Origin: CAZSNT01 sp964607765
Lineage (GTDB): Bacteria > Verrucomicrobiota > Lentisphaeria > Oligosphaerales > JABHEG01
NCBI GenBank assembly: GCA_964607765.1
Contig: CAZSNT010000032.1
Location: forward strand, 5,947 to 69,946
DNA length: 64,000 bases
Reading direction: 5' to 3'
Shown here: one piece after another, positions 24,690 through 34,077 of the stretch
Layout of the letters: each line of letters begins with the position of its first letter
Numbering within the stretch: position 1 is the first letter of the stretch
Translations under genes and position numbers: made by a program
Notes under the pieces: model-generated
Seen by the model: the letters and a program-made list of their open reading frames with translations, nothing else
Told to the model about the DNA's origin: nothing
Database searches by the model: none

Positions 24690-26186
24690 ATGCGGTTCGA
24701 CATGAAGTACGTCTTATTCTCGACATTCGCAGTGCTCGCGATCTGGACGACCGTGGCCGTGTCCCTGCTCGGGAGCGTTGGCAGTGGCAGTAAGACGCCG
24801 CTGGTGTGGACCACCGATCCCAATCCGCAGCGCGATCCTCAGGTACATTGGTTCAACGAGTTCTACCCGGACTGCGAGCTGCGCATCGATCCGGACAACA
24901 GCGGCGTCATGAAAGTCGTGGTGCAGAGCTCGGCGCGAATGGGGCCGGACATCATCGGACACGTCAACGAATTCAATGTCCAGACCTACGCAGATGCCGG
25001 TATTATCTGGGACTTGACCGACTATGCGTCTGCGCGTGGTTTTGGCCCGGAGACGCTGCCGGAAACCGTGCGCCCCCTCGTTCTCCTCCACGATCCGGAG
25101 ACGCTGGAGCAGCGACAGTTCCTGTACCCGTGCAACGTCTACCACCAGTACATCGTCTACAACAAGAACATCTTCGACGAGCACGGCGTGCCCTACCCAC
25201 CCGAGGATCTGACCTGGGAGCAGTACATTGAGCTGGCGCAGAAGCTCACGGTCTTCGAGGGAGAGGACAAGAGGATCCCGAGAGTGTTCGGCGCGGCGGA
25301 CGCCCAGCCCGAGATCCTGATCTGGGGTAAGGGCGGCGATCTGCTGAACAAGGACGGCACGCGCTCCCTTCTCGGCGAACCGGAGGCCGTCGCCGGTATG
25401 GTCTTCTACCACGACCTGCTCTTCAAGCACAATGTAGAGCCCACGCCAACTCAGAAGGCCGGCGTCACGAGCCAGGGCGGCTGGGGCGGCGGAAGCTACC
25501 GCAACTGGTTCGGCGAAGGCAAGGTCGCCATGCTCGTCGGCGCGCGCTGGATGCTTATCCAGTTCCGTCGGTTCATCAGCGATCAGCGTGAGGCCATGGC
25601 ACGATGGGAGGAGGAACATCCGGGCGAGCCATACACCGGTCCCGTTCCTGTGCGCATGGGCGCCTGTCTCATGCCACGCTTCAAGGATGGGAGGCGCTAT
25701 ACCAAGTTCGGCGCACGCTGCGTCGGTATCAACAAGATGAGCCCCAACCGAGAAGCCGCCCTCAATTTCATGGAGTACATCGCCGGCGAGAAGTACAGCG
25801 AGCTGATCAATCTCGGCGCAGACAGCAAGCCGGGCAACAAGGCGTACAACGAAATGGACCAGTTCCGGCACCCGGACTGGCTGGAGGAGGAACAGGTTCA
25901 TCTGATGTCGATCAGGTCCATCCCCTATGGCCGCGTGTCGCCGCGCAGCATGTTTGTGCCCAATGCCACCATATTCCGCTACTTCCGCATGGCCAAGGAT
26001 CAGCTCGTCGCCAATCCCGATCTCACCGAGGATGATATCGCCCGTGTCATGGCCAAGACGGCGGAGCGTATCGATCAGGAAATCGCGCGCAATATCGATC
26101 GCACGCCGCGCTTGCGCGGAATCTATGAGAAGCTGCTGGCGCGTGGCGCCGAGCCGATCCGGTTTCCACTGGAGGAAACACAATGA
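24690..26186 (+). CDS. Sugar ABC transporter substrate-binding protein
   Basis: 498-residue extracellular solute-binding protein (family 1). An N-terminal hydrophobic segment (about 5-30) acts as signal or anchor; there is no lipobox cysteine. Features include HWFNEFYPDCELRIDPDN, QFLYPCNVYHQYIVYNKNIFDEHG, the ligand-hinge region and KFGARCVGINKMSPNREAALNFMEY near the C-terminus. It would capture a sugar or oligosaccharide in the periplasm and deliver it to the two permeases encoded next, with which it overlaps by four bases. ATG 24690 is used; a second ATG at 24702 is also possible and would shorten the basic N-terminus. Confidence 0.85.
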   Translation: MRFDMKYVLFSTFAVLAIWTTVAVSLLGSVGSGSKTPLVWTTDPNPQRDPQVHWFNEFYPDCELRIDPDNSGVMKVVVQSSARMGPDIIGHVNEFNVQTYADAGIIWDLTDYASARGFGPETLPETVRPLVLLHDPETLEQRQFLYPCNVYHQYIVYNKNIFDEHGVPYPPEDLTWEQYIELAQKLTVFEGEDKRIPRVFGAADAQPEILIWGKGGDLLNKDGTRSLLGEPEAVAGMVFYHDLLFKHNVEPTPTQKAGVTSQGGWGGGSYRNWFGEGKVAMLVGARWMLIQFRRFISDQREAMARWEEEHPGEPYTGPVPVRMGACLMPRFKDGRRYTKFGARCVGINKMSPNREAALNFMEYIAGEKYSELINLGADSKPGNKAYNEMDQFRHPDWLEEEQVHLMSIRSIPYGRVSPRSMFVPNATIFRYFRMAKDQLVANPDLTEDDIARVMAKTAERIDQEIARNIDRTPRLRGIYEKLLARGAEPIRFPLEETQ

Positions 26187-27310
26187 TCAGACTTTGGGAG
26201 GGTCGCAGGGAACGCAAGAATTTCCTCATGGCGATGGCGTTCCTGCTGCCGAATCTTGTGGGGTTCCTGTTCTTCACCGCAGGGCCCGTGTTGCTCAGCC
26301 TGTTCATGAGCTTCACCAACTGGAACCTCAAACCGGCCGTCAAGCTGAGCTTCGTGGGGCTCAGAAATTACGCTGACCTGTTCCAGGACCCATACTTCTG
26401 GTTCTACCTCTACAACACGCTCTACTTCATGCTCGGCATTCCCTTCACCGTGGCCGGCAGCCTGTTGCTCGCCAACCTGCTGGTCGGGCCCATGCTCATC
26501 GGCACGCGACGGATGCGGCTCCGGTTTGCGGCGCTGATCGCGGCGGTGGGCGTGCTGACCTGCGGCATCCTGTTTGGCTGCGGACAGATGGACGCCGGCC
26601 TGCTGGTCGGTGTGCTGTACCTGGTGGGCGTTGTCGGTGTGCTGTGGGGAAGCATGAGCTACCGCACGGTGTTCTACGTGCCCAGTTTCGCCTCGGGCGT
26701 GGCGACCATTATCCTCTGGACCCAGGTCTTCAACCCCTATCACGGGCTGGCCAACAACCTGATACAATGGGTCTGTAATCTACTCCACATTAAAGCTGCC
26801 CTGCCGATGTGGTTGACCAGCACGGAGAGTCTGCTTGGATTCCTGCCCCTGCCAGAAGTGTTCAGTAACGGCGGGTTCGGCCTGGGCGCCCGTGAAGCGA
26901 TCATGATCATGGGGGTCTGGATGGGCATCGGCGGCAACAACATGATCCTGTATATCGCCGCGATCTCGAATATCCCGAACGACCTCTTCGAGGCTGCAGA
27001 GATCGATGGTGCGGGCCACGTGGGCAAGTTCCTGCACGTCACGCTGCCCCAGGTTGCACCCACCACGTTCTTCATCTCGGTCATGGCCATTATCGGTGGC
27101 CTCCAGGGGGGCTTCAATTTCGCCAAAATCATGACCCAGGGCGGCCCCGCAGGCACCACCACAACGCTTGCCTACTACATCTACACTGCCGGTTTCGAAG
27201 AGCTGCGCTTCGGCTATGCGTCGGCAGTGGCATGGGTGATGTTCGTACTTATTTTCGCGATGACGATCGTGAATTGGAAATACGGAAACCGGCGGGTCGG
27301 TTTCCAGTAA
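26183..27310 (+). CDS. Sugar ABC transporter permease, MalF/UgpA type
   Basis: 375-residue inner-membrane permease. The EAA loop that contacts the ATPase is EAAEIDGAGHVGKFLHVTLP (about residues 272-291). It is longer than most relatives (about 300) because of an extra pair of hydrophobic segments after the first periplasmic region, around residues 90-155 (FAALIAAVGVLTCGILFGCG, GLLVGVLYLVGVVGVLWG). Translation is coupled to the binding protein by an ATGA overlap, and the second permease follows after 13 bases. No ATPase gene is in the window, so a shared MsmK/UgpC-type ATPase elsewhere is likely. Confidence 0.88.
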   Translation: MIRLWEGRRERKNFLMAMAFLLPNLVGFLFFTAGPVLLSLFMSFTNWNLKPAVKLSFVGLRNYADLFQDPYFWFYLYNTLYFMLGIPFTVAGSLLLANLLVGPMLIGTRRMRLRFAALIAAVGVLTCGILFGCGQMDAGLLVGVLYLVGVVGVLWGSMSYRTVFYVPSFASGVATIILWTQVFNPYHGLANNLIQWVCNLLHIKAALPMWLTSTESLLGFLPLPEVFSNGGFGLGAREAIMIMGVWMGIGGNNMILYIAAISNIPNDLFEAAEIDGAGHVGKFLHVTLPQVAPTTFFISVMAIIGGLQGGFNFAKIMTQGGPAGTTTTLAYYIYTAGFEELRFGYASAVAWVMFVLIFAMTIVNWKYGNRRVGFQ

Positions 27311-27323
27311 AGGGCAGGCCAAA

Positions 27324-28247
27324 ATGAGCAAGAGCTATCCAAGCTGGCTGCACGAGACGCTGGACGGCGATCTGGTGGACTGGCACGAGAGTGCGCACTG
27401 GCGGCTTTTCGTGCTGTTCATGCGGTTTTTCCTGATCTCGCTGCTGGCCGGTGCCATGTTCCTGCCGTTCATCTGGATGGTGTGTACCGCCTTCAAGTCG
27501 TCCGGCGAGGTGGAAAGCGCACACTTCTGGCCGCACATCGTGAAGCCGGAGAATCTCAGCATTGTTCTGCGGATGATCCCGGACCCGTTCTTCAAGAAGC
27601 TGCTGGACGTGCACCTGTGGAAGTGGATCTTCAACAGTCTGTTCGTGGCCAGCTGGGTCACCGCCCTCCAGGTCGTGACCAGCAGCATGGCTGCGTACGC
27701 GTTCAGTCGTATCCAGTGGCGTGGTCGGGATCGGTTCTTCCTGTTGTACCTGGCCACCATGATGATCCCCGCCATGGTCCAGACCATCCCGCGTTACCAG
27801 ATCATGGTTCAGCTCAACTTGGTGAACACCTATCGCGGGTTGATCATCCCGGCGGCGTTCTCCGCATTTGGCACGTTCATGCTGCGCCAGTTCATGCTCG
27901 GCATCCCCCTGAGCTATGACGAGGCCGCGGAGATTGACGGCGCAAGCCATCTGCAGATCTACCTCGACGTCGTGCTGCCCCTCGCCAAGCCCGGCATCAT
28001 CACGCTGGCCATCTTCACCTTCCTGGGCAGCTACCGGCAACTGCTCTGGCCGTTGATCATGATCAAGGATGCGCAACTGCGTAACGTCCCGATCGGGATG
28101 CTGACGTTCCAGGGCCAGTACGGATCGCAGGTCGAATTGCTCATGGCGGCAAACATGGTCTGTATCACGCCGCTGATCGTCATGTTCATTGTGCTGCAGA
28201 AACGGCTCGTCCGCGGCATTCACCTCGGCGGCGGCGTCAAAGAGTGA
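27324..28247 (+). CDS. Sugar ABC transporter permease, MalG/UgpE type
   Basis: 307 residues with six predicted membrane helices. The EAA loop is EAAEIDGASHLQIYLDVVLP, a close match to the family consensus. It forms the transport channel with the preceding permease. The N-terminal 30 residues are hydrophilic and contain a Trp/His-rich stretch (DLVDWHESAHWRLF), which is unusual. The start follows GGCAGGCC. The next gene begins 115 bases downstream and may be co-transcribed. Confidence 0.9.
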   Translation: MSKSYPSWLHETLDGDLVDWHESAHWRLFVLFMRFFLISLLAGAMFLPFIWMVCTAFKSSGEVESAHFWPHIVKPENLSIVLRMIPDPFFKKLLDVHLWKWIFNSLFVASWVTALQVVTSSMAAYAFSRIQWRGRDRFFLLYLATMMIPAMVQTIPRYQIMVQLNLVNTYRGLIIPAAFSAFGTFMLRQFMLGIPLSYDEAAEIDGASHLQIYLDVVLPLAKPGIITLAIFTFLGSYRQLLWPLIMIKDAQLRNVPIGMLTFQGQYGSQVELLMAANMVCITPLIVMFIVLQKRLVRGIHLGGGVKE

Positions 28248-28362
28248 CACGCCGCGTGGTCGAGCAGGGGCGACGAGAAGAGAGCCGTCCCAGCGTGCAC
28301 CGTACTCGCCTCCGTACTCGTCCATCGAGAATCGAAACGATCGTTGATACGGAGTGCTGCGG

Positions 28363-31300
28363 ATGACATCGATACGTGGACGACTCGCCGCTGGGGCGGC
28401 ATTGACAGGCATTCTCTGTGCCCAGCACGTGCCGGCGCAGATCGGGGAGGCGGCAACCATGGATGCGGATCTCTACGTGGCGACGAACGGCAGCGACGCC
28501 TGGTCAGGTCGGCTGCGGGCGCCCAACGCCACCCGAACAGACGGCCCCCTCGCCTCCCTCGCGCGGGCCCGGGACATGGTCCGGGAACTGCCGGTGCGCG
28601 ACAGAGACGTGACCGTGCTGATCCGGGGCGGAACCTACCGGCTCACTCAGCCCGTCGTGTTCACGCGTGCGGACTCCGCAACCGCCGGACACACGATCCG
28701 CTACACCGCCTGCCCCGGCGAGAAACCTGTGTTCAGCGCCGGAATCCCGGTCACGGACTGGCAGCCGTGTGACGAGCCGCTCCCAGGACTGCCGCAGCAG
28801 GCGCACGGCCGCGTGTGGGTGGCCGACGTGAGCGGACACCCCGCCATGAGGGAGACCCCGGACGGACGCAGCCCGCGTTTCTTCTCCCTCTACGACGGCG
28901 ACCGCGCCTTGCCGCGGGCGCGCGGACAGGGCTTCTCCCAGGTCAACGCCACCCCGCCCGGGAGCCGGAACTTCGACACGGTTCAGTTCCGCGAAGGCGC
29001 CGTGCCGACATTGGCCAACCCGAGTGACGCCGAGCTGCTGGTCATTCCCTGCCGTTTCTGGGTCATGAATGTCCTTCCCATCGCCTCGATCGATCGAGCA
29101 GCATGCAGCTTGACCACCGCTCAGCCTGCAACATACGGGATCGGCAGGAACGGGATGACGGACCGGCCCGCCGCGTGGATCGAGAACGCCCTGGAACTGC
29201 TCGACGCGCCCGGCGAGTGGGTGCTGGACTCGACGCGCAAACGGCTCTATCTCTGGCCTGCTTCGGGACAGAGGCCGAGCAGCGGCATCGTGGCCCCCGC
29301 ATTGACCGAGCTGATACGTGTCGAGGGCACCATTGACTATGACGGGCCCGCTGATCAGCCAGTCACCGGCCTCGAGTTCCGGGGCCTGACATTCTGTCAC
29401 GGCGAGCGCTACCCGTGGCACGGCCGAACCGGCTGGGGGCTGCAGCACGACTGGGAGCTGTTCGATAAACCCACCGCGCTCGTCCGGTTCCGCGGCGCGG
29501 CGCGATGCGCCGTGGTGGATTGCGAATTCCGCACGTCGGCACACTCCGGGCTGCGCCTGGACCTGCACGCGCAGCGCAACCGGATTACAGGTAACCACTT
29601 CCATCACCTGGGCGGCGTGGCTGTGCTCCTGGCCGGTTACGGGCCCGGAACGAAAGATGTGAACAAAGACAACGAAGTCAGCAACAACTACATCCACCAC
29701 ATCGGGCGTGTCTACTGGGGCTCGAGCGCGGTCTGGGCTTGGCAGAGCGGCGAGAACCGAATCATGCACAACCACATCCACAGTGTCCCCTACACGGGGA
29801 TTCTCGTCACGGGCCGCATCGTACGCGGCAAGCCGGGCCCCGGCGAGTGCTCGCGCACCGTGCGCTGGCACGAAGTGCCGGAGGCGTACTCGAAGCTGTC
29901 GTGGCAGCAGCGTGAGCCGTATCTGCACGCGCGCCGGAACCTGGTGGCCTACAATGACATTCACAATGCCATGGAGGTGCTGGGGGACGGCAACTGCATC
30001 TACGTGTCCGGCTGCGGCGACGGCAACGTGGTCCGCGGCAATTACTGCCACCACTGCAGCGGCAAATACATGAATGCGGTCATCCGCTGCGACGACGATC
30101 AGCACGGCACGCTGATGACGCACAACATCTGTTACCGCACAGCCGGTCATGCCGAGGGCTTCATCAGCAAAGGCGACAACGATATCATCAACAACGTCGT
30201 GGCGGACCTGCGCCCCAGCCACATGCACCGGGGCTACGTGGTGTTCCCCTACGGCAGTATCAAAGGCTCGGAAATCAAACGCAATATCCTCTACTCGACG
30301 CAGCGCGGCCAGGTGCTGTATTGGGAGGGCATAGCGAAGGGAGCGACGACCGCGCCGAGGCTGGCAGATGCTGACATGGGCGCCAACCTTTACTTCTGCA
30401 CGCGCGACCCGGATTGGGCGGGGCGACACCTGTCGAAGCGGAACGCACGCGCCATCGACGAGGGCAGCAGGAACGCCGATCCCGGATTCACCGATCCGGC
30501 CGGCGGCGACTTCCGGTTCGGCCCGGAGTCTCCGGCAGCCCAGCTCGGGATCGCTCCGCTCGATGCGGCCGCCGCCGGGCTCGAGCCCGAGTACCATCGG
30601 AGACTGATCGGGCGGCGTATCACCACATCGATTCGGCCGGACGGCGGCGAACTGCGTGCGCCTGTTACCGTGCAGATCGAGGCAGATGCGCCGGCCGCAG
30701 AGATCCGCTTCACGTTGGACGGCTCCGAGCCGACCACGCACGCCGCAGTCTACACGGGGCCGTTCACCCTCTCCCGGCCAGGCGTTGTCAGGGCGCGCGC
30801 GTTCTCTGCGACAGGCAAGGACTGGCTCGGAGCGCGTGCCGAATTCGCCGCGCCGCCACAACCGATCGAAGAGGACTTCGAAGACGTGCCTGTGGGCGCA
30901 CCCGCTCCGGGCGCAACCACGAGCGAAGACGCTAAGCGGACCGAGTGCCGGGCCCGTGTCACAGACGACTGCGCCGCGACCGGGACAAGGTGTCTGCGGT
31001 TCACCGACGGTCCCGGGCAGAAGCACTCCTTCGATCCGCACGTGTACTACCGCACGCGGTTCGAACAGGGCACGGTCCGCGGCAGCTTCGCCGTTCGCAT
31101 CGACAAGGCCAGTACGCTGTCTTATCAGTGGCGCCAGTACGACAATGGCTTCTGCCGTGGCCCGGCCGTGATAATCCAGCCCGGCGGGAAGGTGATCCAT
31201 GAGGGACAGGAACTGCTGACGATCCCGACCGAGAAGTGGGTCCGGTTCGACGTGCAGTGCCTGCTTGGCGACGATGCTGACGGCCGTTTCACGATGCGTG

Positions 31301-31458
31301 TCTGGCTTCCGGGCACCGACCGCCCGAGAATCTTCGAACGGTTGCCGTGCACGGAAGGCTTCGAGCGCCTCGACTGGGTGGGGTTTGTGGCGAACGGACA
31401 GAAACGCGCGACGTTCTACGTCGACTCTGTCAACGTCGGGCCGGTCTCCGAACCGTAG
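28363..31458 (+). CDS. Secreted right-handed parallel beta-helix protein with chitobiase-type C-terminal domain
   Basis: 1031 residues. Signal peptide about 1-25. The opening DLYVATNGSDAWSGRL, followed by GPLASLARARDMV, is standard for this group of secreted beta-helix proteins. The helix (about residues 330-650) shows pectate-lyase-like coils such as NRITGNHFHHLGGVAVLLAG, NKDNEVSNNYIHHIGRV and NLVAYNDIHNAMEV. A CHB_HEX_C-type domain follows around 755-820 (EIRFTLDGSEPTTHAAVYTGPFTLSRPG), then a jelly-roll-like domain. It may act on an acidic polysaccharide, but no catalytic set is assigned. ATG 28363 has GGAG 8 bases upstream. It follows the sugar importer, suggesting a joint polysaccharide-use function. 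Confidence 0.82.
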   Translation: MTSIRGRLAAGAALTGILCAQHVPAQIGEAATMDADLYVATNGSDAWSGRLRAPNATRTDGPLASLARARDMVRELPVRDRDVTVLIRGGTYRLTQPVVFTRADSATAGHTIRYTACPGEKPVFSAGIPVTDWQPCDEPLPGLPQQAHGRVWVADVSGHPAMRETPDGRSPRFFSLYDGDRALPRARGQGFSQVNATPPGSRNFDTVQFREGAVPTLANPSDAELLVIPCRFWVMNVLPIASIDRAACSLTTAQPATYGIGRNGMTDRPAAWIENALELLDAPGEWVLDSTRKRLYLWPASGQRPSSGIVAPALTELIRVEGTIDYDGPADQPVTGLEFRGLTFCHGERYPWHGRTGWGLQHDWELFDKPTALVRFRGAARCAVVDCEFRTSAHSGLRLDLHAQRNRITGNHFHHLGGVAVLLAGYGPGTKDVNKDNEVSNNYIHHIGRVYWGSSAVWAWQSGENRIMHNHIHSVPYTGILVTGRIVRGKPGPGECSRTVRWHEVPEAYSKLSWQQREPYLHARRNLVAYNDIHNAMEVLGDGNCIYVSGCGDGNVVRGNYCHHCSGKYMNAVIRCDDDQHGTLMTHNICYRTAGHAEGFISKGDNDIINNVVADLRPSHMHRGYVVFPYGSIKGSEIKRNILYSTQRGQVLYWEGIAKGATTAPRLADADMGANLYFCTRDPDWAGRHLSKRNARAIDEGSRNADPGFTDPAGGDFRFGPESPAAQLGIAPLDAAAAGLEPEYHRRLIGRRITTSIRPDGGELRAPVTVQIEADAPAAEIRFTLDGSEPTTHAAVYTGPFTLSRPGVVRARAFSATGKDWLGARAEFAAPPQPIEEDFEDVPVGAPAPGATTSEDAKRTECRARVTDDCAATGTRCLRFTDGPGQKHSFDPHVYYRTRFEQGTVRGSFAVRIDKASTLSYQWRQYDNGFCRGPAVIIQPGGKVIHEGQELLTIPTEKWVRFDVQCLLGDDADGRFTMRVWLPGTDRPRIFERLPCTEGFERLDWVGFVANGQKRATFYVDSVNVGPVSEP

Positions 31459-31493
31459 TCCGGAATGGCGTCAAGTTAAGGCGTAATACGACC

Positions 31494-31514
31494 CCCACGG
31501 CCTTGTGCCGCGGG
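31494..31514 (+). repeat. CCCACGGC-cttgt-GCCGCGGG hairpin
   Basis: Single copy of the hairpin found three times in the 55-bp tandem array at 18671-18835, with the preceding GACC also conserved. One stem pair is mismatched (A opposite C). It lies between the convergent beta-helix and aldo/keto reductase genes. Confidence 0.75.
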
Positions 31515-31619
31515 TGAGGTCGCAGTAGCCACGTGCAGCGGCTCTCAGCACCTTGGCTCAACACCATTCTGGGCCAGTCGGTCCCGTAGGCCGGATATCC
31601 ACCCCCTCGCACTTCCCGT

Positions 31620-32729
31620 TCACCCCGTCAACGCCTCGTGCGCCGCCCTCAACTGCTCCCTGATCGCGATGTTCTGGGGACACTTCGGCTCGCACTCGCC
31701 GCACGCAACACACGCGTCAGCTGCGCGCCCTTTGCGCGCAATCCCCCGGTAGCTCTGCTTCGCCGGTTCCCACAGACCGTACACACGGCCCAGGTTGTAG
31801 GCGGAAAATACACGTGCAATGTCGACCTCGGCGGCCTCGCACGGCATGCAGTACTTGCAGCCGGTGCAGTACAGCTTCGCGAGTTCGCGCAGGCGTGCCA
31901 TGTGCTCCTCGATGGCCGTCACGTCCGCCGGCGTCAACACGGCCTCCTCAGCCGCAACCGCCAGATTCTCCTCAACCTGCTGCATCGTGCTCATGCCGGA
32001 CAGGGCGATGGAGACGTTCGGGTTCGTCAGCACAAAGCGCAGCGCCAGCTCCGGTACGCGGCGTATCGTCGGCAGCATCGCTTCGAGAACATCGCTGGTC
32101 GCGCCGAGCCGCCCGCCGCCCACCGGGCCCATGGCTATCACGCCCAACCCTTTCTCGTGCGCATACGCAATACCGTCCTCCAGGCTGCGGTCGAGCAGGT
32201 TGTACTGCAGCGTGACAACGTCCGGATAGCCGCTGTCCACGATATGTCGAAGCGCGTCACTGTTGTCGTGGAACGAGCAGCAGATGTGGCGGATCAGGCC
32301 TTGGTCCTTGGCCTTGCGCATCCACGCACCGACACGCGGCTCGACTGCATCCTCATACCTCTGCCAGCGGATGCCGTGATGGTTGTAGATGTCGATCACG
32401 TCAACCTGCAGACGCTCAAGACTGTCCTCCAGGTGTTGCCACCACTGCGTCTCGTCCTCGCCGTAGTAGTGGTTCTTGGTCGAGACAGTCACCGTGTCGC
32501 GCCAGCCTTTCAGCGCTTCGCCCACCACACGCTGGCTGTCGCCGTTGCAGTAACCCACAGCCGTGTCGATGTAATTGACACCTGCCTCGAAAGCGTGATG
32601 TATCATCGGGATGGCCCGCGCCCGATCGACAACCCGCTCGTCTCCCTGCCCGGTCATGGGCAGGCGCATGGCGCCAAAGCCCAACTGCGAAACTCTCAGT
32701 CCCGTCCGTCCCAGTGTACGATAGATCAT
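31620..32729 (-). CDS. Aldo/keto reductase with C-terminal 4Fe-4S motifs
   Basis: 369 residues. The N-terminal (beta/alpha)8 barrel carries the AKR tetrad in context: Asp and Tyr in NYIDTAVGYCNG, Lys in STKNHY and His in IYNHHG. The C-terminal ~100 residues hold two cysteine clusters, LYCTGCKYCMPC and ACVACGECEPKCPQ, as in the iron-sulfur AKR subfamily common in anaerobes. It is a cytoplasmic NAD(P)H-linked oxidoreductase; the substrate is unknown but probably a sugar or related carbonyl. ATG 32729. It is followed downstream by the convergent beta-helix gene and preceded by a PilZ gene on the same strand 56 bases away. Confidence 0.88.
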   Translation of the reverse strand: MIYRTLGRTGLRVSQLGFGAMRLPMTGQGDERVVDRARAIPMIHHAFEAGVNYIDTAVGYCNGDSQRVVGEALKGWRDTVTVSTKNHYYGEDETQWWQHLEDSLERLQVDVIDIYNHHGIRWQRYEDAVEPRVGAWMRKAKDQGLIRHICCSFHDNSDALRHIVDSGYPDVVTLQYNLLDRSLEDGIAYAHEKGLGVIAMGPVGGGRLGATSDVLEAMLPTIRRVPELALRFVLTNPNVSIALSGMSTMQQVEENLAVAAEEAVLTPADVTAIEEHMARLRELAKLYCTGCKYCMPCEAAEVDIARVFSAYNLGRVYGLWEPAKQSYRGIARKGRAADACVACGECEPKCPQNIAIREQLRAAHEALTG

Positions 32730-32785
32730 GGTCTCTTCCGCGCCGGTTTTCAGAGCCGGCCAGTCTCCTTCTCAATAGGAATGGC

Positions 32786-33529
32786 TTACTGGGTAGCGAG
32801 GCGTCGTACAATGTAAGAGGCGAGAGTACTCCGATCTTCGGGCGACAGCTGCGTGAAACGGACGCCTACGCGGTACTGCCGCTGGCCTGGGAACACATCG
32901 CACCACATGACCACCGCCTCAGCATGGATCTCGCCCTTGACCTCGTGCAGGTCCAGCCTCAGCTTCAGCTTCGTCCCAACCGCGATCGCCGTTTCCGTAC
33001 AGAACCCCAGCCCGCCTTTGCTGATGTCCGCCAGCGTCATCGGCTTCATGCGGCCCAAGCCGAGGAAACCAGGCTTCTTGAACCAACCGAAGCCGCGCAC
33101 CCGGACGCGCACATGTTTGCGGCGCAAGGGATTGCTGCCCGGGATGAGATCCTCCGCGCTGCGCAGGGCGGCGAGAATGTCGGCGCGCGGCGCGTCTCTG
33201 TCAACAGCTGCCGACACGTGTTCGAACAACTGCTTGAACCAGAGCACCTCGGCGCCTTCCGGATGGCTCACGACCAGTCTGGGAGGGTGCGTGCGCGTCG
33301 CGACACACTCCACCAGTTCCATGGCGTCGCCCTGGATCGGGCGACGGCTGCCCAAAGACGCGGCCAGGGAGAGCATGATGAGATCCGGCTTCACGGTGTC
33401 CAGGATCTCGATCGCTTCCTTGGCCGTCGCAACGCCGGCAGCGTACTCGTATCGCGTCCCCACGAGGGCCTCGTAGACGCGCTCACGCTGCTCAGCGTTA
33501 GGCTCAACATGTAGCACACGCTTCGCCAC
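32786..33529 (-). CDS. Receiver-like plus PilZ domain protein
   Basis: 247 residues. The first ~115 resemble a CheY-like fold (KRVLHVEPNAEQRERVYEAL, KPDLIMLSLAAS), but the phospho-acceptor aspartate position is not acidic, so it is probably a pseudo-receiver. The C-terminal ~110 residues are a PilZ domain: the RRKHVRVRVRG stretch supplies the RxxxR-type c-di-GMP arginines and MTLADISKGGLGF matches the D/NxSxxG motif, ending with a YRVGVRFTQLSPEDR strand. It should bind cyclic di-GMP. Start is GTG 33529. It may be co-transcribed with the aldo/keto reductase gene 56 bases downstream. Confidence 0.8.
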   Translation of the reverse strand: MAKRVLHVEPNAEQRERVYEALVGTRYEYAAGVATAKEAIEILDTVKPDLIMLSLAASLGSRRPIQGDAMELVECVATRTHPPRLVVSHPEGAEVLWFKQLFEHVSAAVDRDAPRADILAALRSAEDLIPGSNPLRRKHVRVRVRGFGWFKKPGFLGLGRMKPMTLADISKGGLGFCTETAIAVGTKLKLRLDLHEVKGEIHAEAVVMWCDVFPGQRQYRVGVRFTQLSPEDRSTLASYIVRRLATQ

Positions 33530-34077
33530 TATGACGCCACACGTCCTCTGCTGCGGAATCCACCTGCTTCAGAACCCCTGGTCGTGCTGCACGGGCGGCC
33601 GCTGCCCGCTGGGAGCGCAGAACACCGCGCCGAGTCCCGTAGCTGCTCGTGGCGTGTCCCGTGCGCTGCCCCAACACGACGGCTTCTCAACATACGCCAC
33701 AACCCGCTACCCGTCAATAGGATCGATTCCCAACAACGTAACCGGTCAGTTACGTGAGGCATCCGCGCGTCCCCCGTAGCCCGGCTCTCCTGAGCCGGGT
33801 GTGCTGCCGTGCCTCCGGATAGAGCGGAACGACAAGGACGCCCGGCTCGGGAGAGCCGGGCTACGGGGGACACCTCACGTAACTATTGCCCAACAACAGA
33901 TGCCGTGGGCAGCGCCCTTCGGGAACATACGACGGAGAGTCGAACCGCGGGCTCGACTTTGACGACTCGCGAGCTATGCTTTGGTTTCCGCTTCCACACA
34001 CAGCGTTGTGGGCTACTCGCTGGAGCCTCCAAGAGCGCTGCGGGGGCAGTCGCCGCTCACGTCGACGAGAACCTCAC
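33530..34077. other. 548-base gap between the PilZ and MFS genes
   Basis: A divergent intergenic region. Its main content is the 135-bp palindromic element at 33749-33883. The flanks (33530-33748 and 33884-34077) are GC-rich with no recognisable gene, and I could not pick a convincing promoter for either neighbour. Confidence 0.5.
33749..33883. repeat. 135-bp composite palindrome with two internal hairpins
   Basis: The ends are perfect 11-bp inverted repeats, GTTACGTGAGG (33749-33759) and CCTCACGTAAC (33873-33883). Inside each arm is the dispersed hairpin CCCGGCTC...GAGCCGGG (33780-33799 with loop tcct; 33841-33860 with loop ggga) joined to a TCCCCCGTAG/CTACGGGGGA segment, so the arms pair along most of their length. 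The organisation resembles a BIME or a miniature mobile element. There is no transposase in or next to it. Confidence 0.88.

Noticed and set aside
28504..31200. Long antisense reading frame of about 900 codons opposite the beta-helix gene
   Set aside because: GC-rich codon bias leaves the opposite strand open. Its translation has no signal peptide, no domain pattern and no ribosome-binding site.
33749..33883. REP element linked to a RAYT transposase
   Set aside because: There is no Y1/RAYT transposase gene in the window, and the GTAG/GTGG tetranucleotide typical of REPs is absent.
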